In this document: piece by piece, positions 45,090 through 55,252 of the stretch
How positions within the stretch are numbered: the first letter of the stretch is position 1
Layout: each line of letters starts with the position of its first letter
Origin: Ridgeia piscesae
Taxonomy: Eukaryota; Annelida; Polychaeta; Sabellida; Siboglinidae
NCBI GenBank assembly: GCA_025642075.2
Contig: JAODUO010000950.1
Coordinates: 62,001 to 126,000, forward strand
DNA: 64,000 bases
Reading direction: 5' to 3'
Position numbers and translations under genes: made by a program
The notes under the pieces: model-generated
What the model saw: the letters and a program-made list of their open reading frames with translations, nothing else
Database searches by the model: none
What the model was told of the DNA's origin: nothing

Positions 45090-48000
45090 GTATAGTACGA
45101 CTTGGTTGATTTCGTCCGGTTGCGTAATGCGTTTGAAGAAGGGCATACGGTATGCGTGTGTATTATATGGGACATCTGTGTTAAGTATATCATTTGAGGC
45201 GAGTCGAAATTGAAACGATTACAATGTACAACGTATTCAGCCAGCAGTTTTTACTGGGCCAATGGTAAATATTCTAGACGTTTCATTGGCAACTTGGAAG
45301 TTCTCTCTTTCTTGGTTATAATGACATGCACGCAACTTGTCTCCTTGAACTGAAATGTAGTGTAGGGGACAAAGAGGCTACCAAACCTATTATATTTTTA
45401 TGGTGGCACAATTGGTTACATACGACAATGTAAAGAACACTAATTAAGTGTCTTGCCCCAAATAAAATACGTTTTTGTAGCAACAGTTGTCATAGGCCTA
45501 AACATAAATTGCAACATAATGACTTGAAAGATTCCCCATGATCAACAATCATGTTCTGACGTCTTGCAATGTCTACGTCACCAGGTGGCGCTGGCGAGGA
45601 CAAACAACCTCTGACACCCCAGGGCAATCAGCCAAACCCACAAGAAGGAAAATCTGATGAGGTTCTGCCCTTCTACTGCCGACCACCAAACCCCTGCCCC
45701 AAGGGTTTCACAGGTTGGTACTTTCTTACTTATCTCTTGTGCCCATCGTCACTCCCGGGGCGTAGGACGTCAACACCCGCTCTCCAGTGTCCAGCAATGT
45801 TCTCAAGCTGCTACCACAGTTCTAAGTCTGTCCCCTATTTCTTGTGTCACTCGAAGGTCTCTACGTCATCTGTTCGTTGGTCATCTTCCTTTATCCTTCC
45901 TTAGGGGTTCCTTGTCAGAACCTGGCGTGGGTTTCCGTAGCGTGTCGCGAATCCTGCTCGGTATTTCTTATATTCGTCGTCCTACTAGTTAATTCCACAA
46001 CTGCGTTGACTAGCAGTACACATGCGTAAATCCTAATTATTATGTAGTGCAGCGTCGGGTTCTTAGGACAGGTCAAGACGTTTCACTCTCTACTCCCCGG
46101 CAGACCTGTTCAATCGAACCCGAAGGATTCAGCCACGCTGCAGTTAATGCGCGTAGACTATCCGTATACATATATTTCATAGCCAAACATTCATTCATAC
46201 AACTGACTGAACTGGATCAACGTAGGGTGACCGAACTTAGTTATCCGAGTTCGACACCTCAGCACACGGTACGAACCCCGGTTCTCTAAAGCCCCAGTCA
46301 CTTGGCGGCCAAAACGTGACACCATGACTGGGCCTTTACTCATCACACGAGTCTGACGTTCTAACCACTGCCCCACGGGGCTACTATAATCAATAGGCCT
46401 ACGTTTCGGTGATGGTTTCAGCCAAGGACGGGTGTGACGAAGACATGCCGGACACGGAGGAGAGGCAGAAGGCGTGGATCGCTGACCTGCAGGCGGCCGG
46501 AGAGTGCACATGTGACGAGGAACACTCCTTCGTCTGCCCCAAGGACGCAGAGGATGCCGGGAAACAGGAGGAGGCGAGTCAGCTCGGTGACGTCATCGAT
46601 AGCATCCTCGCGGGAAAGGTGAGGTGAAATGTTACTGTTCTAGTGAACGTGATTTGTTGTTGAGTAGTGAATGTGTGGTAATAAATTATACATTGTAACC
46701 AGTGTTGTTGGGCAGTGGACGTGTATTTGTTTTGTGTATCTGTTGTTATCATGGTGAGCCCTGCATATGCATATTAATCAGATTGTTTTACATTTAATAA
46801 GATTCTTTTATAATTTATCTATAATAATATAGAATCTCATTTGAGTAATCTTTAATATCTTATTAATAATTTTAATGTAACTAGTTTCATCCAGTCTTTC
46901 TTTTATATATTTTCTTTTTGTGCAGCGCTCTGAGCATTTTATGGAATTTGCGCTTTATAAATAATATTATTGTTATGTAAAATGTTCCATGAAACTGTTT
47001 TAAATATGACGCAATACTTTGTATATGCAATAGCATTATGCTCGTCTCGTGGTCATAGCAACAACTATCACTTTTAGTCATAACATTTCCTATATTCGTT
47101 ATAATGATGGTCTTCATCATCATCTCACCATCGTCAGTGAAAGCGATCGGTGTCACTATTTTAGTAGCAGCGATCAGTAAACGCAACAATACTTCGTAGA
47201 TGACGTTTCCAGCCCAGAAAGTCGATGGCACATCCCGTCATGGGACGTTCCGTCGTGGTCACAGTCGTCATCACCAACAATCACAATAATTTTGTTATTT
47301 GTTAAAACAGTCTTTTATTTCTTTCTTTAGACCAACGACAATAATCCATACTGGAAGGGAGATAAACGGCTTTCTGTAGTGGCAAAGAAATCTCCCCGCG
47401 CTAAGAGGGTAAGTGTATCCTACTGGGATATGATTAGACAGTGTTAATCTTTCTTCATTGTTTTACTCCTGTGCATAACTGTATAATTGGCTTTCGCGCA
47501 TTAAATGCTATGTTGCTAAACGTCTCTCGGATAAAGTGGGTTAGCTTTGAAATATGCAGGTCGCCCGTGCAGTGGAAACAAGAATGAACCAAGTTGGATG
47601 TTCATAAGAACCCGTCTCCGTCATATCCAGTTTCCGTATAACTCATTATTCTGGTTATTATAAGAAACTATTGTATGACATGTGCACTACCTTACCACTA
47701 CAAATTCTTCGCTATTTCAAATAGTACAAACTGATAACACTTGGTCGTAACCGCAAATCTCCATCTGTCTTTCTAACGAGAAGATTTGTGTCAGAAAACT
47801 ATTAATTTACTGGTGGCGCCATTACGTCAGATTCACGGTCTATTAACGTGTCATATTTGGCGATTGCAGCAACCAAATGTTCAACAGAAACGTTTGTGGT
47901 GGAATGGATATATCTGCCGTGCGTGGTTTGTCGCGCAATAAATGTACCTAGTTAGACACGGTTGCCTCTGTTACCATGGCACTACGATACATGTCAAATT

Positions 48001-48153
48001 GATCGTTATAACCAATGATTTTGACAGAGCGTTGGTGGCCGACCGGAACACCAGAACATGCTGCAAGAAGGAATGAAACACAACGCGAATCCTTACATGC
48101 GCGGACCGAGTCTGGGGACAGTCGCAAAGAAGGGCAACATATTCCACAAATAA
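44729..48153 (+). CDS. SCG5: Neuroendocrine protein 7B2 (secretogranin V)
   Basis: 7B2 is the secretory-pathway chaperone that binds pro-PC2, allows its maturation and, through a C-terminal peptide, inhibits it. Coding exons: 44729-45089, 45585-45713, 46422-46618, 47331-47408, 48028-48153. Phases 1,1,0,0 agree and total 891 nt (296 residues plus TAA). Residues 1-21 are a clear signal peptide (MAVILVASLAAAG core). The N-terminal part is acidic. LRDHEYLEHSSLLSEDG, SGGAGE, the PC2-binding PPNPCP motif (154-159) and cysteines 152, 158, 168, 192, 194 and 202 (ECTCDEEHSFVCP) match invertebrate 7B2. C-terminal inhibitory motifs occur twice: NPYWKG...SVVAKKS (234-250) and NPYMRG...TVAKKG (276-291), separated by RAKR (252-255). 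Mammalian 7B2 has about 212 residues and one such motif. Confidence 0.93.
45585..46618 (+). CDS. SCG5: 7B2 exons 2-3: PC2-binding PPNPCP and cysteine block
   Basis: Exon 45585-45713 gives SGGAGEDK...LPFYCRPPNPCPKGFT. Exon 46422-46618 gives AKDGCDEDMPDTEERQKAW, then ECTCDEEHSFVCP and an acidic helix ending in ILAGK. The proline-rich PPNPCP is the established pro-PC2 contact. The intron between them (45,714-46,421) contains a minus-strand SINE. No dibasic furin-type site is encoded before exon 4, where mammals have RRKRR. Confidence 0.9.
46045..46392 (-). mobile_element. tRNA-derived SINE in 7B2 intron 2
   Basis: Read on the minus strand it starts GCCCCGTGGGGCAGTGGTTA, a tRNA-like head with a box A-type motif, and then GGGGTTCGTACC resembling box B. 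The body (CATTCATACAACTGACTGAACTGGATC on plus, in part) and a tail related to ...GTCCT...CACTACATAA are shared with the copies at 7.9 and 51.0 kb. Confidence 0.65.
47331..47408 (+). CDS. SCG5: 7B2 exon 4: first CT-inhibitor-like peptide and RAKR site
   Basis: This 78-nt exon, phase 0 at both ends, encodes TNDNNPYWKGDKRLSVVAKK then SPRAKR. NPY..G....VVAKKS matches the mammalian 7B2 CT peptide, whose VVAKKS hexapeptide is the established minimal PC2 inhibitor. The exon ends on a furin-type RAKR. Acceptor TTCTTTCTTTAG; donor AGG|GTAAGT. Because it is symmetric, it could be skipped without shifting the frame. Confidence 0.88.
48028..48153 (+). CDS. SCG5: 7B2 exon 5: second CT-inhibitor-like peptide and stop
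   Basis: The exon starts after TTTTGACAG and encodes SVGGRPEHQNMLQEG, then MKHNANPYMRGPSLGTVAKK and GNIFHK before TAA. The beginning SV directly after the RAKR of exon 4 parallels the mammalian RRKRR|SV junction. It is therefore likely the positional orthologue of the vertebrate CT peptide, with exon 4 the extra copy. The first hydrophobic residue of VVAKK is replaced (TVAKK). Confidence 0.85.
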   Translation, partial: SVGGRPEHQNMLQEGMKHNANPYMRGPSLGTVAKKGNIFHK

Positions 48154-48289
48154 GCGAAGAAACACGACATCGTTACCGACTGATGTCAGTAGAACACAAC
48201 TGAGATGTTTGTTTGCTTCTGTCTTCAGGCACGCATGTGTTTGACATTTCGTATTTGTTGGATTTTAAACGCTACGCATTGTTCGTTAT

Positions 48290-48295
48290 AATAAA
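48290..48295 (+). terminator. 7B2 poly(A) signal
   Basis: AATAAA 137 bases after the 7B2 stop, followed by a T/G-containing stretch. It implies a short 3' UTR. Confidence 0.55.
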
Positions 48296-48299
48296 TTGC

Positions 48300-50860
48300 A
48301 TAATTCTGCGTTAACTGTGAGTAAACGTATTGTTGGAATTACAAAGTTATTATCGTTACATATAAATAATATATTGGCGACTGTTGTGTTTAATAATTAC
48401 TGTTAACTGTTCTTTTGCGGTGTCTACAAATGATATTTTATCATATTAAAATGTGTTATGAACAATCTTACGATTGGTTCAATCGAGATGAGGAGAGCAA
48501 TCTAGTCATGACTGTAAATAACGTGTTCAGCGAACGAAATCGCCTATAGCATGAATGTCTGATGTCTGAGTTTTCATCTTAAATGATTGTATAATGAGGT
48601 CTTTGTACGGATGATCACAACCGTGGCGTCAGGTAGGGTCTAATATACATTCCAACTACAGCTGATGGCCGAATGAATGTGCATTGTGTGAATGACGTGC
48701 AACGTATACTTATTTGTATATGTTTATTGTTGTACAAGGTTATGGTTGATGATAGGAATAGTTTTTTCCAACTGATCTCACAGTATTTTGTAGTACAAAA
48801 CTAACTATTCGAGTAGTTTATCGCGGGAAAGTTTTCACATAAACTCGTACCAGTTCAGCCACGATTTTCGTACATGATTTAGTCAGTGCCGCTCGCCTTT
48901 GGAGGGGGCGGGGTCATGTAGAAAAGGTTCTTCCTGCCTTTCGTTCAACAATGAAATTAGTGTGTCCTATTACATCCAAAAAGGATACAATTTGGTTGCT
49001 TCGCGAAATATTCACTCATTAGCATAGTCTGCCATGCAGACCAAACTAGAAGGATGTGAAGGATATGTATGAAAAACAATGAAGCGATGAGAAGAATGGC
49101 AAATTTGTGTGAAAACGAGTGAATTTGAGTGGTAAGTGCCACACGTAGATTAGCAACTATGTTTCTATGAGATAGCACTCGACGGTTATCGACAACCGCA
49201 CGGATTGCGATTGGGTGTATCATGTGAATAGAAGTGGGACAGAATGGTGAATGACAGTCTATCGAGATTTGCATTAGATAAAGGTGCATCTTTGAATGTG
49301 GTTTACAACATGTCTAATTCGTATGTGTAGGCCTACTGCGGATTGCTGGCAGTGGCGGAGCTAATGTGAAATAACGGTGTTCTCCGTCATGTCTTGTCTC
49401 TGAGCATATAATCAAATTAGCTTGCGAGATTATAAAACACTTCACCGATGTAGATATTTAATGCACCCTGTTATCGGCGAATAAGTCATATCGTTAGGAG
49501 CATGAGTAGTACACGATAGTGGGTACACTGTAACACATTACCTACTACTAGTCGGCAACATTAATATTCTACATAATTGTGTGTTTCGGTGGATAATGTG
49601 ACTGTACAATTTCGCCAGTTATATAAAGTGGACCACGGTGTGTTTTGTCCCTAATGACGGCGCGGAATTTTCGAAAAACAAACATTCCTTTTTTGATGTG
49701 AAAGCTATAATGTTTGTCAAAGTATTGTTGTAATGTTTGCTGAACATAAAAATGCATTATTAGCACACGTGTGTTTGTGTTATGGCGTATCTGGTATCTC
49801 GAAAGGGCCCACACTTAGTCACTCGTTATTTCCAAAAGAAGACTGCATCCACGCAGTAGGTTATAGAGATTGCGAAAGTAATATAGAAATAGGCCATTAT
49901 TCTGACCAGATTGATACTGAGCTTATTCAACTGAACAGTATCAGCGTGGTTCATACGTCATATACAGGAGCTTGCGAGAAAAAACATTCTAATGAATCAC
50001 GGCGTTAATCCCGTGCGTACATTTGCACAGAGCAGAGCAGTCTGTCGAGTTGATTACAACTCCCGGCCTGTACTAGCCCCGCCGTCATGCCCGTGGTAAT
50101 TGGTGCACCGCGACTGCGATAACTATCGATAATTCACGGGAATGTTTTTTTAGCCGATTCTAGCTGTAGGATATACAACGCTATAATTATGGATGCATAG
50201 TTCTAGCAATCTGCGCACAACACTGATTATAAATCGATGAGTAGCACTGAAAAACAAGGAGTACCGAACTCTGCTTTACAAGGATCTATCTATCTGTATT
50301 ATGGCCTACGGGTGAGGTGAGCTACAGCCGTTGGCCGATGGAGAGAGTCAGCGACGACGGAGCGTCGGGTGCGAGGGTTTGCTGTCGTAGAATAGCGATC
50401 GGGAAACTGATGCACAGTTGTCTTTTAATTCAAAGCATATCTTATCCGGCGAACTGAGTATAACGTCATTAAAAAGACCCACATCAGAATAGCGCACACT
50501 GTTCACACGGGGCACCAGAGATGGCGTCAGCTGATCGCCATGTTTGCCCACTGACAACTGCTTTGTTGACTGCGAAATGCACCGGTCAATGAATTTGTCC
50601 ACTGGTTGTGGGAACGAAACCGGTAGGAATTTATTCGGTGGGACTGAATAAGTGTGTCTGCTCCCTCTGTGACGCGCTGTCTCGGATCATGACATCTGAA
50701 GGTGGAGGGGAGAGCGTTTGTCGCCTTTCACATTCACCACATACCTATAGTCTTGCTTAACCGACTGCCGCTCGGCTGCGTAACTTCGCCAAGAAGACCG
50801 GCTTGTCACTTAGCCGGCTTTTGACCGTTATCCATGTAAAGTGAAACACAGTATCCAATC
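48300..50860. other. Intergenic, no gene seen
   Basis: Only short open frames without splice partners or familiar wording are present (for example 50,348-50,602 on the minus strand). I see no repeat family here either. Confidence 0.5.
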
Positions 50861-50864
50861 CTCA

Positions 50865-51165
50865 GGATTGCTCAGAGCGCTTTACACTTTACTTCCCTCA
50901 CAGACCTGTTCAATCAGACACCATCTCAACTTCTCTGGGAAGCATCCAGCCATATGCTGTAATTAATGCGCGAAGGCTGCTCGTACACACATCTACCACT
51001 GTCTAGAGCCAGGTACTCATTTATACAGCTGAGTGAACTGGAGCAATGAAGAGTGAAAACATTTGCCCAAGGTTTTAACACCGCAGCACAGAATTCTAAC
51101 CCGGGTTCTCTTAGTCGAGAGTCCGAAGCTCTACCCCTGAGCCACTGCGCTATATAAAGTGCTGC
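50865..51165 (-). mobile_element. tRNA-derived SINE, second copy
   Basis: On the minus strand GCGCAGTGGCTCAGGGGTAG is a tRNA-like head (box A) and GGGTTAGAATTC resembles box B. The body shares GTGAACTGGAGCAATGAAGA-type sequence and the tail CTTTGAGCAATCC-like stretch with the 7.9-kb copy. Lies in intergenic DNA. Confidence 0.65.
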
Positions 51166-51475
51166 CACCTCACGGAGCCTGAGTAATCGAGGATAATCCT
51201 ACCACCGTTCCTGCTTTAAAAAATTGCAAATTTAAAGTTCTGTTTATTTCTGTGTGAAAATAAGTTTAAGTTTGAATAGTTTTTATGATATAGTATTATC
51301 TGATAAATTTTTTATTTGTTATTTCAAAGTCGGCCCAATCAGCGTCTTTACCATATTCTGGGGTAAGGCCGCCCTGGTACCAACTTCGGCAGCGCAATAA
51401 ACTCCCATGCGCAAGTGAGGGCCTAAAAAGTGCTGCCACTTCACGGAGCCTGGGTAATGGAGACTACTTTACATT
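51156..51475. repeat. Element bounded by 40-bp direct repeats
   Basis: AAAGTGCTGCCACCTCACGG (from 51,156) recurs as AAAAGTGCTGCCACTTCACGG (from 51,426), each followed by AGCCTG.GTAAT. The enclosed piece (CCCAATCAGCGTCTTTACC) and the flanking repeat recur in opposite orientation at 63,372-63,510, so this is a dispersed family. Class unknown. Confidence 0.5.
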
Positions 51476-52410
51476 CAGCTTCTTCGCTGGGGGGGTGCTT
51501 GGCTGTTGAAGATTTTCATCAACGTTCGTTTTCCACCCTCCCCGACTCTCCGTAATCATAACAGGCACACCATGTCGTAAATACTGGGGTGTTAATCGTA
51601 TATCCAGTCCGCGACTTCGCCTTTCCGGATACAAATTTTGTTAAGGCACTGCTTGTAATGCTCTCTGCGTTGCGATTGGTTACTGGAAGTAAACACGCGC
51701 CACGTGAATTTGACTAAGCGACCTGGCAGGCGGGAGCGTCGTCGGATCAAGGAATACACAAAACCAACCAGAACGCGCGCAAAGTGAACTGAGCGAACTG
51801 ACCTACATAAAAACATCACGCGCTGTTTTTCTGCCGCATATAAGATCGTTAGAGTCTAGGTGAAACAAAACTGTATTAGTAGAATAAGAGGGTAAATAGC
51901 CAAAAATACGATATTGTTTTAGTCAAGTTGCCGCTCATATACTTCCTGTAGGAGACCCTGCAATGTTAATTACTGTAAACTATTTTTATGGAAATGTATT
52001 TTATATAGTTACGGGAGCAAAATTAGCTTGGTTGCACCTTGTGCAACCTTGAGCATTTCTCATAATTCAAGATGGCGGTCTCGGCCATCTTAATTGAATG
52101 TCGGCCAATGTTCGAATTTTGGTCTCGATGACATAGAGGGTCATTTAATACCTCTTTATAAGGGTTTTCCAGGATGGGGAGTCCATTTCTGGAGTATTTT
52201 TGTGGATACTGGGTTAAAGTCAAGGTCAAATCAGAGGTCAAAGGTCAAATTTGACGTAAACCAGGAACAAATCACCTCTATAGACCGATTATATGTGAGC
52301 CATTCTACAGTAAGTTGTATATTTTTGTCCCAAGCTTTTCATTTTCAAGAACCGCTTAATAGTCGCAAGTCCACGGGAACGACAGGCCAGTCAATGCTCA
52401 GCAAGACCGC

Positions 52411-54739
52411 TTGGTGGCAGGCTCTGCCCGGAAGTCTAATACACTGGTTGTGTTCGGACCGATGATCGACTCACCGCCTGCTCACCCCGACACTGTAATA
52501 ACTACGCTTGTGAATCTCGAGAGGGCTCTCAATAGTTTTGGGATGCACCCACATCACAGTGGACCTCCAACTGTATCAGACTGCATGCATTGTCCAATGG
52601 AACGATCCTCTGCGCTGGACCAACGTCATACTTCACCCGGGTATGATGCACACTCTCATGAAATTCCTCGACTATGTAGGAACACTGATGAAGGCATCAG
52701 GCGTGGACGTTCTCATCAGTGCAGCGTTTGCTGGCATCACCAGCATAGTCAACGGAAAGGCCTGGACCAATGGTCTATGGGCATACCGTCTCATAATTGC
52801 CATGTTGCTGCATAATTTCTACTCGAATGGCGCCAAGACATATGAGGAGCTGAATGTCTACCTGGAGACAGCCAGAGGGCACCCGACCGGGAGGCTATGG
52901 GTGGACTGCTTTGTCAAGCCTACACTGTTGTCGCTCATGTTCCTGCGCGGAGAGCGGAACGGTGACTTCCTCCTCCAGCAGCACTATCTCAAGGCAATGC
53001 TGCCATACTTCTTCGCAGCAGGTCACCACAATTATGCCCACTACCTGAGCTGGTATGTGCGACAGATGGAGCACCTTCCCCAGCGTGCCAAGGAGGACCC
53101 ACTGGCAGGTGCGCACGTCTGTCGGCACTTGGATGGGGGACCGCAGTGCCAGCAGATCAGTTCGGAGAGCAGACATATATCAAGCGAGGGAAGGGTTCTG
53201 GAGGTATGAAGGGCATTTCAACGAGCCCCGAGCAAGTGGCTGTGTGTGTGAATAGTTTCAGTGTGTGCGCCCACCTTGACATAGGCATGGAACATATGTA
53301 CAATGAAGCTGGCGAGGAGCAGAAGCCACACGGTGAAGTAGATGGGGAGGAGAAGAATAAGCACAAGGAGGAAGGAGAGGGAAGAAGGAGACTGGACGAG
53401 GCCGATCGGAAGAAGATCGCGGTGGAGCTGGAGAAGTAGAGTCACCCCCTCAATGGCCAGCAACCAGTTGTCTATAACATCTGCAATGGCAAGTGGCGCC
53501 AGACACAGTGAATGTTCAGAACGCATTGGCCATCGGGAGTGAGCAGAGCAGGCAGTTCTCCGCTTTGCTAAGCAGTGAATTCCACAAGACAATAAAGAAG
53601 AAGGTCAAAACAATGGAGTTGCTCAAGAAGGCAGTCACTGTCAAGGGGAAGGCTATCTACGACGTCGTGACGCTGTTCAGTCGGCTGTTAGTCGTAGGGC
53701 AGCAGCGCAGCATTGATATATAAGATGTCTTCCAGTTTGAACTGAGTCCAATCCCTCCGGCCCTGATCATTGAGGAAGGGTGACAAGGCCGTGCTCGTCA
53801 AGTCTCTCAGTGTCTCTGTCATGACTCCATGTGCTCCAAACGTGGTGCTGGTTTATGCCGGTCACCTTCTGTACCACGTCGTCTGGCCAGTCTCAGGGAC
53901 TACAGGAGGCCTGGCTGCAAGCTTCGGCACTCGACTGGCCCACTACCATCCTGTCTCCAAGAAAATCATTCTGTTCGACAGATATGACCAATATGCTCCC
54001 AGCGCAAAGGACCATAGGCGGACGAGAAGAGGAAGAGCCAAGGAAGTACGTCTAACCCCAAACACCTTCATTCCATTCCGAGAAGAAGTTATTCTTCACA
54101 ATTCCTAGAACAAGAATCTACTTAACCAAACTCTATGCAGCTATCCCCTTCCACACAACACCCAACTCGTCAACATGCAGGACTGTGTCTTTGATGATAT
54201 CGATATCTTCGTTCTCTTGGTGTACTGGACATCAAGGATGCGAGTTGTCGCCAAGATTCAAATGGAAAAGTGGAATGGCGATGTCTTGGACATCAATGAA
54301 ACTGTTCAGCGGTTAGACCCCAAAAAGTGCAGTCAACTTCTCGGTATTCACGCACTGTCAGGTTGCGATACAGTGTCGTACCCCTTTGGAAGAGGAACAA
54401 AGTCAGCGCTCAAGCTCCTAGAGATAGATATGCTACTGTGGAAGGCCGCGGACCAACGTGGTCCACCTGAAGAAGCTCGAAACTTTGCCAACTTTGGTTG
54501 GAACATCGAAGGCTCCGCCATCACAACGGCCGTCTCAACAGCGTCAGTTGCTCCCCAAGCACTACTGGATGCAGTTAGCTGTAGCTGCACTGCAGGGTGC
54601 AAGGCATGCAGTGGCACACGCTGCAGCTGCAACAGCTTCAGGCGTTTCATGCACGGACAAGTGCAAATGCGAGTGGGGAGACATCTGCTGTAGTCCTTTC
54701 ATCAGCAAGCAGTTGGATATCGAAGACGATGAAGGGTAG
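52411..54739 (+). pseudogene. Frameshifted gene of the TIR element (FEN1-like + CXC)
   Basis: Conceptual pieces occur in changing frames: 52,411-52,545 (VVFGPMIDSPPAHPDTVIT), 52,545-53,150 (HITVDLQLYQTACIVQWNDP, HPGMMHTLMKFLDYVGTLMK), 53,146-53,439 (DQFGEQTYIKRGKGSGGMKG), 53,493-53,723, 53,770-54,108 (VVLVYAGHLLYHVVWPVSG), 54,175-54,640 and 54,640-54,739. At least five frame changes make it a pseudogene. DDIDIFVLLVYW and HALSGCDTVSYPFGRGTKSA resemble the acidic strand and helix-turn-helix of PIN/FEN1-like nucleases. CSCTAGCKACSGTRCSC followed by CKCEWGDICC is a CXC-type zinc cluster. Similar uncharacterised proteins are common in mollusc and cnidarian genomes from memory; the family's role is unknown to me. 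Confidence 0.65.
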
Positions 54740-54779
54740 CGAAGTGACATGATGAATAAATTTACTCTTCATTTCTTTG

Positions 54780-54780
<1 letters not shown>

Positions 54781-54847
<67 letters not shown>
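54781..54847. repeat. (TA)n microsatellite inside the TIR element
   Basis: About 33 pure TA units between the end of the element gene and its right TIR. Confidence 0.95.
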
Positions 54848-54849
<2 letters not shown>

Positions 54850-55252
54850 TGCCAAATAAATTCAAATTCACATATGTTTTATTTCCTTAATATATACATG
54901 CATCTTGAATTCTGAGAAATGCTAAAGGTTGTACAAGTAAATTTGACCTTTGACCTCTGATTTGACCTTCACTTTGACACCGTATCCAAAAAATAACTTC
55001 AGAAATGGACTCCCCATCCTGGAAAACCCTTATAAAGAGGTATTACACGACCGTCTATGTCATCGAGATCAAAGGTTGAAAATTTGCCGAAATTCAAGAT
55101 GGCCGAGACCGCCATCTTGAATTCTGAGAAATGCTCAAGGTTGCACAAGGTGCAACCAAGCTAATGTTGCTCTCCTAACTATATAAAAAACATTTCCATA
55201 AAAAAGTTTACAGTAGTTAACATTGCAAGGTCATCATTATGGCAACTTGACT

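Larger units (their letters stand above)
51921..55252 (+). mobile_element. 3.3-kb TIR DNA element with nuclease/CXC gene
   Basis: Terminal inverted repeats of about 330 bp lie at 51,921-52,251 and 54,938-55,252, both beginning AGTCAAGTTGCC when read inwards. Both contain GTGCAACC, AAGATGGC..GGCCATCTT, CAGGATGGGGAGTCCATTTC and AGAGGTCAAAGGTCAAATTT. Possible flanking TA at both ends suggests a short target duplication, but this is weak. The interior carries one degenerate gene on the plus strand. A partial extra copy of the TIR inner part sits at about 54,900-54,936. Superfamily not recognised. Confidence 0.75.

Noticed and set aside
46360..46392. tRNA gene
   Set aside because: Only the 5' half is tRNA-like and it continues into a shared SINE body. 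The same holds for 51,120-51,165.
47409..47445. 7B2 ending by read-through after exon 4
   Set aside because: Read-through would give twelve unrelated residues, while the AGG|GTAAGT donor is strong and exon 5 at 48,028 supplies a homologous C-terminus.
47872..47942. Alternative last 7B2 exon after GCGATTGCAG
   Set aside because: In phase, but the peptide (QPNVQQKRLWWNGYICRAW) has no 7B2 feature; the exon at 48,028 does.
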